The notes: generated from the letters alone by a model not told the origin. Positions 26,019 to 34,953 are shown, counted from the stretch's first letter. The stretch is 64,000 bases of DNA from a bacterium (GCA_023666335.1 JAMPCE010000004.1:1-64000); one strand, 5' to 3'. A program made the numbers and translations.

Positions 26019-27150
26019 TCAACATCTTCCATCAATAAAATATGCCCTTGTGTCTGCATAGGTCCCCGTATAATGCCGCATATATACCCTGTAATCCGGA
26101 TTCCACTCCAGTATCTTATTGATCAGAGAATGTATATCGCCGACTTTATGATACAGACTAACAGAAAGCATCGGTCGATAATTCCGAATCGCCTGCTCAC
26201 ATCCATTTAATACCGAAACTTCAAAACCTTCCACATCCATTTTGATATAACTATCGCTGGAAAAAACGAAGTCATCTAATCGCTTCATCTGAACGATTTG
26301 TTCTCCATTCTCGCAAACTCTGCCAGCCCCCCCCACTATTATCATAATGAATCTCCGTTTCACAATCTCCTATTGCCACCGAAAAATATTCTATGTTTTT
26401 GTATTCCCGCAATCGTTTCTCCGTACTCTCAATAATATCTTTATCCGGTTCAAAAAAGAATATTTTCTTATATTCCGCTGCACACTGAATGAAATCCAAT
26501 GTTGACTGTCCATCATATCCCCCTACATCATAAAAGCATGTCTCACTCGTAAAGTGATCGACAACGCACTTATCAAAATCTTGTATTCCCTGCTGCAGGG
26601 ACAACTCAAATGCCGCAAGCGTATATTTATAATCCAGCGACATTCTGTACTCCAAAAGATTTCTGTATACTTCTTTGGAAATATCATCTTTTAATAAATC
26701 AAAGATATCAATGTACTTCTTCTTGTTTGTTTCCAGTTCATCAAAAATACCTTCAAAAGCCATATAATATGTTTCAAAACCATCCATTATATAGGCAAGT
26801 TCTTCATAGTATATAACCAGATCAATTCCCAGATCATTTAACTGCTTTGTAATTTGCGGATGATAAAATGACGCTATAATAACAACATCGCCCTTTGCAA
26901 GATGTTCCGGAGAATAAATTGCTTTTTCTGTGTCCCATCGTCTCGAATCATTATCCACAAATCCGTTTAATCGAATATTGTTTTTCTGCATTTGTTCAGC
27001 ACAAAATTTTCCCAACATTCCCGTTCCAAAAACATAGCACCCGCCTCCAGACGCAATATGCTGCAAAATGTTTTCATGCCGCTTTTTCAAACTCGAAACA
27101 GAATTTTCTTTCTTATAATTTTGAAGCTTCTTGATCATGTCCGTGTTCAT
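26019..27150 (-). CDS. FkbM-family methyltransferase, out of frame at a G8 tract
   Basis: The start at 27150 has GGAGGT upstream. The first frame (to 26272) holds an N-terminal Rossmann-like domain (33-125; YVFGTGMLGKF, GFVDND, YSPEHL) and the SAM-binding start of a methyltransferase (YDVGGYDGQ, 207-215; FFFEPD). It runs off frame at codons 273-275, encoded in a run of eight G's. The remainder, in another frame to 26019, is a normal FkbM C-terminus (YIKMDVEGFE, SVSLYHK). Seven G's would give an uninterrupted protein of about 376 residues. It would O-methylate a sugar. It is either phase-off, a true mutation or a sequencing slip. Confidence 0.8.
26327..26334 (-). repeat. G8 homopolymer at the FkbM frameshift point
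   Basis: Eight C's on the plus strand (G8 in coding sense). Frames upstream and downstream join only if one G is removed, so the tract sits exactly at the break. Confidence 0.85.
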
Positions 27151-27212
27151 CTTTCAATATACCTCCAAGTCTCTGCTTTTCAATAATACATATTCCGTCA
27201 ATGCCATTTCCG

Positions 27213-28082
27213 CTATAATAACTCGCTTTCATTGATCATATTCAGATTCTCTTTATAAAATTGGCACAGCTTCTCTAGCGATGTATGAAAATCCGTATAA
27301 TGAAAATTGCCGATTTCTGTCAACAGCCGCCCATTATCTCCAGTATACTCCGGCTTCCATCCTTCTCTATCCACAAGAATATCGCAATTCATTCCTAATA
27401 TTTCTCTTACCATAACCGCCAGAGAATATAAGTCAATCTTCACTCCTCTGCATACATTGTAATGCTTATGCAATGGTTTGTTTTCTATAAACCACTTCAT
27501 GATTTCAGCCAAATCTTCTACCCATAAATAATCAAAGAAAACATTTTGCTGTATCGTGATATCCTTGTCTTTTAACGCCCGGCAAATCGCATTGGAAATA
27601 AATCTCCGTTCATATTCCTCATATTTTCCATATACTCCAAACAAGCGTAAATCGTATATATTATCAAACTCTTCAACAGATTTTGACATAATATATTTTG
27701 AAAATCCATATGGATCTGTTGGCACATAAGTATCAAAATAATCTTCTTTCATTTCAGGAATATAATGTCGCATATCATATTCTGCCCCTGAACCAAAATA
27801 ATACATCTTTCCATAACATTCATTACAACGCGCCAAATTAAAAAACATTCGCAAATTACCATCCAGTGAAGCATACTGCGTTGTATCCCTATTTCTGCTT
27901 GTATTAATATTGGCGGAATGGATGATGACGTCAAAATAATTTTCCTTTAAATAAACTTCTACCGCTTCCGTATCCAACAAATCCAATTCTTTCCGTCCCA
28001 AAACGGCAAGATCATACATCGTCAGATTTTCTGCGAGATTCCGTCCAACAAATCCGGTTCCGCCCGTAATTAATACTTTCAT
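27213..28082 (-). CDS. NAD(P)-dependent epimerase/dehydratase or 4-ketoreductase (extended SDR)
   Basis: 289 residues with GGTGFVG at 7-13, FGSGAEYD in the catalytic strand and YGFSK as the Tyr-x3-Lys pair. It is shorter than 4,6-dehydratases and more like the 4-ketoreductases of nucleotide sugars such as GDP-fucose synthase and the CDP-sugar reductases. It could reduce the CDP-4-keto product of RfbH, or the product of the ThDP enzyme upstream. An Rpn-family fragment separates it from that gene. The substrate is not readable from sequence. Confidence 0.8.
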   Translation of the reverse strand: MKVLITGGTGFVGRNLAENLTMYDLAVLGRKELDLLDTEAVEVYLKENYFDVIIHSANINTSRNRDTTQYASLDGNLRMFFNLARCNECYGKMYYFGSGAEYDMRHYIPEMKEDYFDTYVPTDPYGFSKYIMSKSVEEFDNIYDLRLFGVYGKYEEYERRFISNAICRALKDKDITIQQNVFFDYLWVEDLAEIMKWFIENKPLHKHYNVCRGVKIDLYSLAVMVREILGMNCDILVDREGWKPEYTGDNGRLLTEIGNFHYTDFHTSLEKLCQFYKENLNMINESELL

Positions 28083-28098
28083 GCCTCACTCCCATCTT

Positions 28099-28476
28099 TC
28101 AAATTGGCTGTTTTCCAAACATTTCAAAGTATTCCTGCGCTTTCTGCAAAGACACATTGAGTTTATTCTGAAGTCTCTGCAAGATATCATTTTCAGAGAG
28201 ACCTAAATCAAGTGCAGTTTCAATAATACCCTCTGCTTTTCCCTCTGCTTTTCTTTCTGCTTTTCCTTCTTTTTGAATCTCATCAAATAAAGTACACATA
28301 GTAATCTCCTCCTTTTGGGATAAGGCATTATAATCGATCTTGAGGTTCATTGCACCTGCCACGGTCATAACCACTGTCCTGTCAACAGTATGCGTTAATG
28401 CATATTCTGTGACTTTCTGCCTTGCTTCATTCTTAGTCAGTGTCTTATCAAGCACTACCTCCATCATATCAAACAA
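28099..28476 (-). CDS. C-terminal fragment of an Rpn/PD-(D/E)XK transposase-like protein
   Basis: 125 residues resembling only the C-terminal third of the Rpn family (transposase_31-like) common in Lachnospiraceae: a charged stretch EGKAERKAEGKAEG, then LGLSENDILQRLQ and LQKAQEYFEMF. The N-terminal nuclease domain with its PD-(D/E)XK residues is absent, so it is probably a non-functional relic. It sits between the ThDP enzyme and the epimerase and marks a past insertion or recombination inside the operon. Confidence 0.65.
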   Translation of the reverse strand: MFDMMEVVLDKTLTKNEARQKVTEYALTHTVDRTVVMTVAGAMNLKIDYNALSQKEEITMCTLFDEIQKEGKAERKAEGKAEGIIETALDLGLSENDILQRLQNKLNVSLQKAQEYFEMFGKQPI

Positions 28477-28503
28477 AACGGCATTAAAGAAATCTGCTCT
28501 TTA

Positions 28504-30261
28504 CTATTCATCTATAAACGGCCATAAATCACGCAGCTTTCCCGAAATCATGGAACCATTCTCTGCAACCCGCGACATGACTTTCGGCTGAATCGAAATA
28601 TCATTCCGCATATGAACATAACAAAGCGATGGACCTTCCGCCTCTAAGGTCTTTTTGATTCCCTCCTCCAAATCTGTATGTCCTTTTACCTCAAAAGTTT
28701 TGATTCCATAAGCTTCTGCGACCTTTACAATGTCCGGCAGATACAAATGGCTTGTACTGTCTGCGCCGACAAAATGCCCTCCAAAATGGCTTCTCTGCAT
28801 ATTCATGATAGACAAATATCCATTATTCCCATTAATAAAGATTTTAATAGGAAGATGCATTCCGACAATGCTCGCAAATTCCTGAATATTCAGTTGAATG
28901 CTTCCATCTCCCTCTACGCATATCGTTCTTTTTCCGGAAGCCAGACACGCACCTATTGCCGCTGGAAGCCCATACCCCATAGAACCCAGCGATCCCGTCG
29001 CCAAAGTTCTTTGATCCCGCCTGTTTTTGAAACACATCCAAAACACATCGATCCCGGCCCCGGAACTTCCTGGAATGACCACATCATCATCAGCCAGTTT
29101 ATCTGACAACACATCCATAAAATGATACGGATTTACAGCGTTTTCATCAGATCTGAACTCTTCCAGAACAACCGGGTATCTTTCCCGCCATTCTTGACAC
29201 TGCTTCAACCATTTTTTCGTAAGATCATTTGTCTTGAAATCCTTTTCCGCCTCTAAAAGCATTTCAATAAACTGCGCCGCATCGGCCTGTATTTTCAGAT
29301 CTATATCAAACCCGAACTTATTCAATTCATTCTCATCGATATCTACTATGACTTTTTTGGCTGAAGGTGCAAAATCTTCCGGATCATATCCTATCATAGC
29401 GGGATCAAGACGCGTTCCGATTGCAATAATCAAATCAGCATCCTGCATCGTAAAATTAGAATATCTGGGCGCAACCATTCCGGGTTTTCCCAAATTACAC
29501 GGATGGTCATATTCAAGCAATTCAACTGCAATCCAACTAAACAGAACCGGAATTTCCAATTTTTCGACCAGCTCTCTAAATTTAGCTTTTCCATGATTAC
29601 GTTCGATTCCCTGTCCGGCAATGATAACCGGTCTTTGCGCCTGCGATAATAACTGCGCTGCCTTACCGACCGCTTCCCTGCACTGCTCTCTGCGGCAAGC
29701 GCCCTCTTCTTCCGGAATATATCCCGCAAGCACATCAGAATCAATATCAGCTGCTTGAATATCCAGCGGAATATCCAGCCAAACCGGTCCGGGTCTGCCG
29801 TCCTTGGCTTCATACACAGCCCTGTCTAAATGATACCTAATCATTGCAGGGTCTTTTACTGTAACAGCATATTTTGTAATAGAGGACACGATATCTACAA
29901 TGCCAATCTCCTGATTTCCTCTTTGCCGTACACCGTAACGATCTTTTAAATCCTCCGTCTTAGCCTGTCCGGAAATAACCAGCATCGGCGTAGATTCCAG
30001 CCACGCGGCTGCGACCCCTGTCACTGCATTTGTCCCTCCCGGTCCCGTCGTGACCAACGCGACACCCAGATTATAGTCTATCCTTGCATAGGTCTCCGCC
30101 GCCATCGCACATGCCTGTTCATGCAATAACGTCACATACTGTAAACGATCATTCTTTCCCAGCGAATCTACCAAATGCATCGCGCCGCCGCCCGGAAACA
30201 TAAATACATGTCTTACACCTAATTCTTCCACATATTTCCATACATAATCCGATAATTTCAT
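28504..30261 (-). CDS. Acetolactate-synthase-like ThDP enzyme
   Basis: 585 residues from the ATG at 30261 (GGAG 7 nt upstream). The order is PYR domain with the ThDP-activating Glu48 (LLHEQA), middle domain, then PP domain with GDGS (451-454) and NGNN (477-480), the cofactor-metal motif. It resembles the large subunit of acetolactate synthase, but no small subunit or other branched-chain amino acid gene is nearby. In a glycan island it may build a branched sugar; YerE, a related flavoenzyme, adds a two-carbon unit from pyruvate to CDP-3,6-dideoxy-4-ketohexose, and the genes for that substrate are in this window. It could instead belong with the module to its right. Function is inferred. Confidence 0.85.
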   Translation of the reverse strand: MKLSDYVWKYVEELGVRHVFMFPGGGAMHLVDSLGKNDRLQYVTLLHEQACAMAAETYARIDYNLGVALVTTGPGGTNAVTGVAAAWLESTPMLVISGQAKTEDLKDRYGVRQRGNQEIGIVDIVSSITKYAVTVKDPAMIRYHLDRAVYEAKDGRPGPVWLDIPLDIQAADIDSDVLAGYIPEEEGACRREQCREAVGKAAQLLSQAQRPVIIAGQGIERNHGKAKFRELVEKLEIPVLFSWIAVELLEYDHPCNLGKPGMVAPRYSNFTMQDADLIIAIGTRLDPAMIGYDPEDFAPSAKKVIVDIDENELNKFGFDIDLKIQADAAQFIEMLLEAEKDFKTNDLTKKWLKQCQEWRERYPVVLEEFRSDENAVNPYHFMDVLSDKLADDDVVIPGSSGAGIDVFWMCFKNRRDQRTLATGSLGSMGYGLPAAIGACLASGKRTICVEGDGSIQLNIQEFASIVGMHLPIKIFINGNNGYLSIMNMQRSHFGGHFVGADSTSHLYLPDIVKVAEAYGIKTFEVKGHTDLEEGIKKTLEAEGPSLCYVHMRNDISIQPKVMSRVAENGSMISGKLRDLWPFIDE

Positions 30262-30310
30262 ATCCAATCTCCACATTTCATGATTCGTACCATCACCATG
30301 CCGCTGACAA

Positions 30311-31342
30311 TCAATCTATCGGCACAGAATGACCTACAGCCATTGATTCCTTAATTGCCAACGCCACCTTTAAGCTCTTCGTTCCTTCTTCCAGTGTGAG
30401 TGTCTCCTGCTTCCTTGTCTTGACATATTCCAGAAAACGCTTTACCTCTTCCATAAACATATCGTTTCGAGAAAAGTTCACAAACTTTTCCTCCCTGACT
30501 GTCTGTTTATCATACACCACATATTGGTTTTGCAACAAATCAACCTCGATCTGCCCCAATGTCCCTATCACTTTACATTTCCGCACCGGAGGAGTTTGTA
30601 AAAAATCCTGATGTATCATAATCGGGAAATCGGAATTTTCTTTCGTATATCTGCATATCGTAGTTACTCCGTCCTCCACCTCAATCTCCAAATCGCTATA
30701 CTTGCCGCCAATACTATATACCTCTGTCGGCATACCAAATATCCAGCACAAATAGTCCAGTTCATGGATCTGACAGAGCACAACGCCGCCGCCTGTCGCC
30801 TTTTTCGCTTCGTTCATATCCCGATAATCTTCATACTTATGCATTTGCGATATCAACTCGCCCATTTGGCAATCTACGGAGACGATCTCCCCGATCCTCT
30901 TTTCATCTATATCCTGCTTTAATCTTATCAGGCACGGATGCAGCCGCATCTGATAACCGACATACAGAATGATTTTATTCCTATCGATCAGATCTCCAAG
31001 TTCGTCAAGCCTTTCTAAAGAATCCGACACCGGTTTCTCTAAAAAAATATCTATGCCTTCTCTTGCAACTTGCAGGGCAACTTCTATGTGCATGCTGTTT
31101 GGATTGCAGATAAATGCGGCATCCGGCTTCTCCCGCAGCGCTTCGTCCAGTTTATCGAATTCCTGAATGTGATATGCCTCTTTCACATTCTGACCCTCAA
31201 CTACATTCAGATTATCATCAAACAACCGCGCATATTTTCTGACCCTATATGCGAGGAACTCCACATCATTTCCCAAGATTCTCTTGAGATTCCTCAAATG
31301 GCGCTGCCCTGCACTCCCAAGACCTATAAATAATATTTTCAT
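30311..31342 (-). CDS. Gfo/Idh/MocA-family oxidoreductase
   Basis: 343 residues with N-terminal NAD(P)-binding GLGSAGQRHLRNL (7-19) and EKPVSDS (about 102-108) where the conserved Lys of the EKP motif sits, followed by the usual alpha/beta C-terminal domain. It oxidises or reduces a sugar hydroxyl, often at C3. It overlaps the isomerase gene upstream by 4 nt and lies 50 nt before the ThDP gene. The substrate is unknown. Confidence 0.85.
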   Translation of the reverse strand: MKILFIGLGSAGQRHLRNLKRILGNDVEFLAYRVRKYARLFDDNLNVVEGQNVKEAYHIQEFDKLDEALREKPDAAFICNPNSMHIEVALQVAREGIDIFLEKPVSDSLERLDELGDLIDRNKIILYVGYQMRLHPCLIRLKQDIDEKRIGEIVSVDCQMGELISQMHKYEDYRDMNEAKKATGGGVVLCQIHELDYLCWIFGMPTEVYSIGGKYSDLEIEVEDGVTTICRYTKENSDFPIMIHQDFLQTPPVRKCKVIGTLGQIEVDLLQNQYVVYDKQTVREEKFVNFSRNDMFMEEVKRFLEYVKTRKQETLTLEEGTKSLKVALAIKESMAVGHSVPID

Positions 31343-32154
31343 CTACCCAAAACTCCCTTTAAGAACTTATAATTTCGTTCCGTATCGCATACGGCCTCAT
31401 TGCCGTAATAAGATTCCAAAATATATGTTCCCTCATATTTTATTTCTGATAATTGATGCAGGCATCGTTCAAAATCCACATCACCTTTCCCAAGCATAAC
31501 GGTTGTACCCGCTATTTTCTTATCCTTTATATGCACATCCTTTATTAAACTGCCAAGTTCCTCGATCTCTGCCCGCAGATCTCTTCCCAATCCTGCAAGA
31601 TTGCCGAGATCCAAACATACGCCAATAGCATCGCTTTCATATCTGCCTATATACTCTTTCAACAACTTTGCTTCCATATTAGACTCAATGAGAATTTGTA
31701 TCTGATCACCCTCTGATTCATCTAAAAACTGCTTGATCTCTTTTACTTCCGTTCCATTCGCATCCAGTAATTCGCTTGCCTCAAACATCGGAATAACAAT
31801 AGTGGAGCATTTGATTCTCTTTGCGCTTTCCATCAGCTTTTCCAATATTTCTTCTGTAAGTTTTCTTTCATCCGGGTCAGTCGAATAGATGCAATGCTGC
31901 ATAAAATAATTTACACAAACAGCACTGATAGAAACCCCGGTCTCATCGGATAAACGGTTTAACGCATCGATTTCCTCATCAAGCATGAGCGGATTGTTTC
32001 TCCATTCTTCATCGTTAAACATCCATTCAATACAATCAAATCCAATCTTCGCCGCTGCGGCGAATTCCTGTTTCCAATTCTGCGCCGGAAACTTCTGAGG
32101 GTAAAATCCACCCTTGTCCGTCAGGCGGCCCTGCATAAAACCTATTTGATTCAT
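31339..32154 (-). CDS. Sugar phosphate isomerase/epimerase (xylose isomerase-like TIM barrel)
   Basis: 271 residues from the ATG at 32154, which gives AAGGAG a 6-nt spacing; the ATG at 32160 touches the ribosome site. It has the AP_endonuc_2/IolE-type barrel pattern: IGFMQGRL at the first strand, IEWMF, LIESN, CLDLGN, VHIKD and a late ILESYYGNE, which supply the metal-binding Glu, Asp and His residues. It probably isomerises or epimerises a free or phosphorylated sugar. It is coupled to the oxidoreductase at 30311. Confidence 0.82.
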   Translation of the reverse strand: MNQIGFMQGRLTDKGGFYPQKFPAQNWKQEFAAAAKIGFDCIEWMFNDEEWRNNPLMLDEEIDALNRLSDETGVSISAVCVNYFMQHCIYSTDPDERKLTEEILEKLMESAKRIKCSTIVIPMFEASELLDANGTEVKEIKQFLDESEGDQIQILIESNMEAKLLKEYIGRYESDAIGVCLDLGNLAGLGRDLRAEIEELGSLIKDVHIKDKKIAGTTVMLGKGDVDFERCLHQLSEIKYEGTYILESYYGNEAVCDTERNYKFLKGVLGR

Positions 32155-32172
32155 TACCATCTCCTTAAATCT

Positions 32173-33006
32173 TTACCAGCAAGTCCTGCCACCGTCAACA
32201 ATCACAGTTGCGCCCGTCATATAGGAACTCGCCTCCGAAATCAAATACAAAACCGTCGCCTTATATTCGTCTTTGTCAGCCATTCTACCCATAGGAATCA
32301 GATTCGTTAATTTTCCGAGAAACTCTTCGTCCTGTCCGTTAAAAATTCCGCCCGGACAAACCGCGTTTACTCTTATATTTTGATTCGCCCAGTAAGTTGC
32401 GAGATATTTCGTCAGTCCTAACAATCCGTGTTTAATGACCGAATATGTGACAGGCTTGATCGTCTGATCTTTCTCATCCACCCCTTCTTTTCTGTAAATC
32501 CGTTGATCCGGCGCTATGATTCCCAGATCGGAAGAAATGTTTAAGATTACGCCGGAACACTGTTCCGCCATAACTGTACCAAACACCTGCGCACATAAAA
32601 AAGCGCCCGTCAATCCGACCATGATATCTGCATTCCATACTTCCAAAGGAAAATTATCAAATCTGATATTTCCAAAATTATCGCCCTTATCTTCCACTTT
32701 GGGATTATTCGCCGCATTGTTGATCAACACATCGATATGTCCGTATTTCTTCACGATCTTATCGCTGATCTCCATTAACATATCATGGTCCGTAATATCC
32801 GCCTTATATACGCCTATCTCCATCCCCTGATATTTCTTTTGCAGGCTGTCCTTTGCACGCTCCAACGCCTCTTCCGAAATATCCAGCAATATCGGTATCC
32901 CTTCGCCTTCCATTACGGCTTCTGCATGTTTCTGCCCCAACAGTCCGGCACCGCCCGTGATGATCACAATCTTCCCACTGATTTTGAATTTATCTATTAC
33001 CGTCAT
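32173..33006 (-). CDS. SDR-family oxidoreductase (PtmA-like)
   Basis: A 277-residue classical SDR with TGGAGLLG as the cofactor loop (17-24), NNAANN, Ser in ISSDLG, catalytic Tyr/Lys in YSVIKHG and a C-terminal TGATVIVDGG. It resembles PtmA-type proteins of flagellin-glycosylation islands that make legionaminate-like sugars; this is a judgement by sequence style and neighbours. GGAGG lies 6 nt upstream of the ATG. Its start overlaps the end of the HAD-SIS gene by 4 nt. Confidence 0.85.
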   Translation of the reverse strand: MTVIDKFKISGKIVIITGGAGLLGQKHAEAVMEGEGIPILLDISEEALERAKDSLQKKYQGMEIGVYKADITDHDMLMEISDKIVKKYGHIDVLINNAANNPKVEDKGDNFGNIRFDNFPLEVWNADIMVGLTGAFLCAQVFGTVMAEQCSGVILNISSDLGIIAPDQRIYRKEGVDEKDQTIKPVTYSVIKHGLLGLTKYLATYWANQNIRVNAVCPGGIFNGQDEEFLGKLTNLIPMGRMADKDEYKATVLYLISEASSYMTGATVIVDGGRTCW

Positions 33007-34061
33007 GTCCGTCCTCCAAACATCCTGTGCTCCACATACTCCGCGATCACATGCCCGATAAAAATATGCGCTTCCTGTATCCTCGGCGTGATCAGCGACG
33101 GCACCTTGATGATATGATCCGCCACGCCGTCCAGCTCCGGATCCTCAAACCCGCCCATCAAAAGAACCGTTTCGATCTCATGGCTCCCCGCATAGCGAAG
33201 CGCCTCCAGCACATTCTTGGAAGTGCCGCTTGTCGTAATGCCGATAACCATATCCCCCGGCTTTGCCTTTGCCTCCAACTGTCTCGCAAACACTCTCTCA
33301 TAACTGTAATCATTACCGATCGCAGTCAGCGTCGAAGTATTCACCGTCAGAGCTTCCGCATTCAAACCGGGACGCTCTTTGTAAAAACGGCTGATAAATT
33401 CCGTCGCGATATGCTGCGCATCCGCCGCGCTCCCGCCGTTACCGCACAGATACAAACCGCCGTTATGTTTCAATATCTCAATGATGCGGTCGCCGATCTG
33501 CATCACGGTATCCGTCACTTCCTGATCGGATGCCAGCTTCTTAAAAATCTGTGTATGCTCTTCCAGCCGTTTGAAAAAATAGTTATGCGCGGAATTCTCA
33601 TCATTGTATTTCTCTAAAATAGAAATGATCTCCCAGATGCACCCTTTACCGCCGTCATTCTGGAGAATGATATCCGCCGCATTCTTCGCCTTATCGATCG
33701 CATTTGCCGGACACAGCCCCAGGTCTGCATAAGTCAACGGCTCGATATCATACTTGCCGTCGCCGACATAACAGATATGTTCTCTGCTGATACCGGTCCC
33801 GGCTTCGATCTGCTGCATCGTCTCTTTCTTAGTCTTATTGCCGCGATAAAAATATTCCCAGGGAAATCTCTTTTCAAAATAATCTACGATCTCCGTGTCC
33901 TCTCCCGTGATCGCAGCCAGTTTGAAGCCTCTGCGATGCAGTTCAAAGATTGCGTCTATATCTTTCAGATTGATCTGTTTCTGCTCGTGCCCGCTTGAAT
34001 CAATGATTACAGAACCATCCGTGATCACTCCGTCAATATCAAATACAATCAACTCTATCAT
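33003..34061 (-). CDS. KdsC-like HAD phosphatase fused to GmhA-like SIS sugar isomerase
   Basis: 352 residues from the ATG at 34061; the longer frame to 34211 runs through the NeuB gene and is not used. Residues 1-150 are a KdsC-type HAD phosphatase (FDIDGVITDG with Asp8 and Asp10, ITGE, GDGKYD). Residues 155-352 are a SIS domain with GNGGSAADAQH (207-217) and TTSGTSKN, closest in style to phosphoheptose isomerase GmhA. A single protein could isomerise a sugar phosphate and dephosphorylate a sugar or nonulosonate phosphate. It is followed by the PtmA-like SDR and preceded by a short NeuB. I do not recall this fusion as a standard enzyme. Confidence 0.85.
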   Translation of the reverse strand: MIELIVFDIDGVITDGSVIIDSSGHEQKQINLKDIDAIFELHRRGFKLAAITGEDTEIVDYFEKRFPWEYFYRGNKTKKETMQQIEAGTGISREHICYVGDGKYDIEPLTYADLGLCPANAIDKAKNAADIILQNDGGKGCIWEIISILEKYNDENSAHNYFFKRLEEHTQIFKKLASDQEVTDTVMQIGDRIIEILKHNGGLYLCGNGGSAADAQHIATEFISRFYKERPGLNAEALTVNTSTLTAIGNDYSYERVFARQLEAKAKPGDMVIGITTSGTSKNVLEALRYAGSHEIETVLLMGGFEDPELDGVADHIIKVPSLITPRIQEAHIFIGHVIAEYVEHRMFGGRT

Positions 34062-34065
34062 TTGC

Positions 34066-34890
34066 TTAACCTCTGAGTTTTTTCTTGACTTCTTCCTCCG
34101 CCGCCGTGAGTACCTTTTCCCCGCTGCCCATGATCTTCTCTGCATCACGGATGTCTTTGACCAGTTTGCAGAGTTCATATGGTTCGATGGAGGCTTTCTG
34201 ATCGGAACCATACATATTGCGGTCCATCGTGATATGGCGCTCGATCGACGTCGCTCCTGCCGCTACGGCACATGTACTGACCAATGTACCTGCTTCATGC
34301 CCGCTGTATCCCACCTTGCAGCCGTACTTTTCCGCCAGCACACGGATCAATTTCAGATTGGCATCCTCCATCGGCATCGGATAGGTGCTGTTACAGTGCA
34401 TCAGTTCAAACGGGCAGCCATGTTTTTTGAAAATGGCAATCGCATGGTCGATCTCGTCATAAGTGCTCATGCCGGTCGCAATAAACGTATATTTCTTTTC
34501 TCCTGCGATCTCTTCCAACAGCTCGTCCTTTGTCAGCATCGCGGAAGCGACCTTGTTATATTTGCAGTCATACTGCTGCAAAAATTTCTGGGAATCGATA
34601 TCCCAAGCCGACGCGTACCATGCAATCCCCTTTTCTTTGCAGTAGCGGTCGATCTCATCATACTGCTCCTTACCAAATTCCAGCCCTTCTTTCTGCGCCC
34701 GCTGCGTGGTCCCCCAGGGACTCTGGCGGGGACCATCCAGATACTCTTTCGTATAGACTTTATCCACCGTGCGCTTTTGGAATTTAACCGCGTCGCAGCC
34801 GGCAACTGCCGCCGTGTCGATCAGTTTTTTCGCCAGTTTCATATCGCCGTTATGATTGATGCCGATCTCGGCAATGATAAATGTACCCAT
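34066..34890 (-). CDS. NeuB-family nonulosonate synthase without SAF domain
   Basis: 274 residues: a TIM-barrel NeuB domain (IAEIGINHNGD, VKFQKR, ATGMST, HCNSTYP, GYSGHE, ERHITMDR) that stops at AAEEEVKKKLRG. The C-terminal antifreeze-like SAF domain of about 60 residues, which normally closes the partner's active site, is missing; a full-length NeuB is present at 48444. It should condense PEP with an aldose or aldose phosphate to a 3-deoxy-ulosonic acid. AAGGAGAGG lies upstream. It starts a run of six closely packed genes and is preceded by palindromes in a 159-nt gap that may hold its promoter. Confidence 0.87.
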   Translation of the reverse strand: MGTFIIAEIGINHNGDMKLAKKLIDTAAVAGCDAVKFQKRTVDKVYTKEYLDGPRQSPWGTTQRAQKEGLEFGKEQYDEIDRYCKEKGIAWYASAWDIDSQKFLQQYDCKYNKVASAMLTKDELLEEIAGEKKYTFIATGMSTYDEIDHAIAIFKKHGCPFELMHCNSTYPMPMEDANLKLIRVLAEKYGCKVGYSGHEAGTLVSTCAVAAGATSIERHITMDRNMYGSDQKASIEPYELCKLVKDIRDAEKIMGSGEKVLTAAEEEVKKKLRG

Positions 34891-34953
34891 CTCTGTTTCC
34901 TCTCCTTATCCAAAAATCAACTCTTACAAACCGCTGATTTTCCGCATTCTACA

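Noticed and set aside
28504..30261. Housekeeping acetolactate synthase for branched-chain amino acids
   Set aside because: No regulatory subunit, ilvC, ilvD or leu genes nearby; its neighbours on both sides are sugar enzymes.
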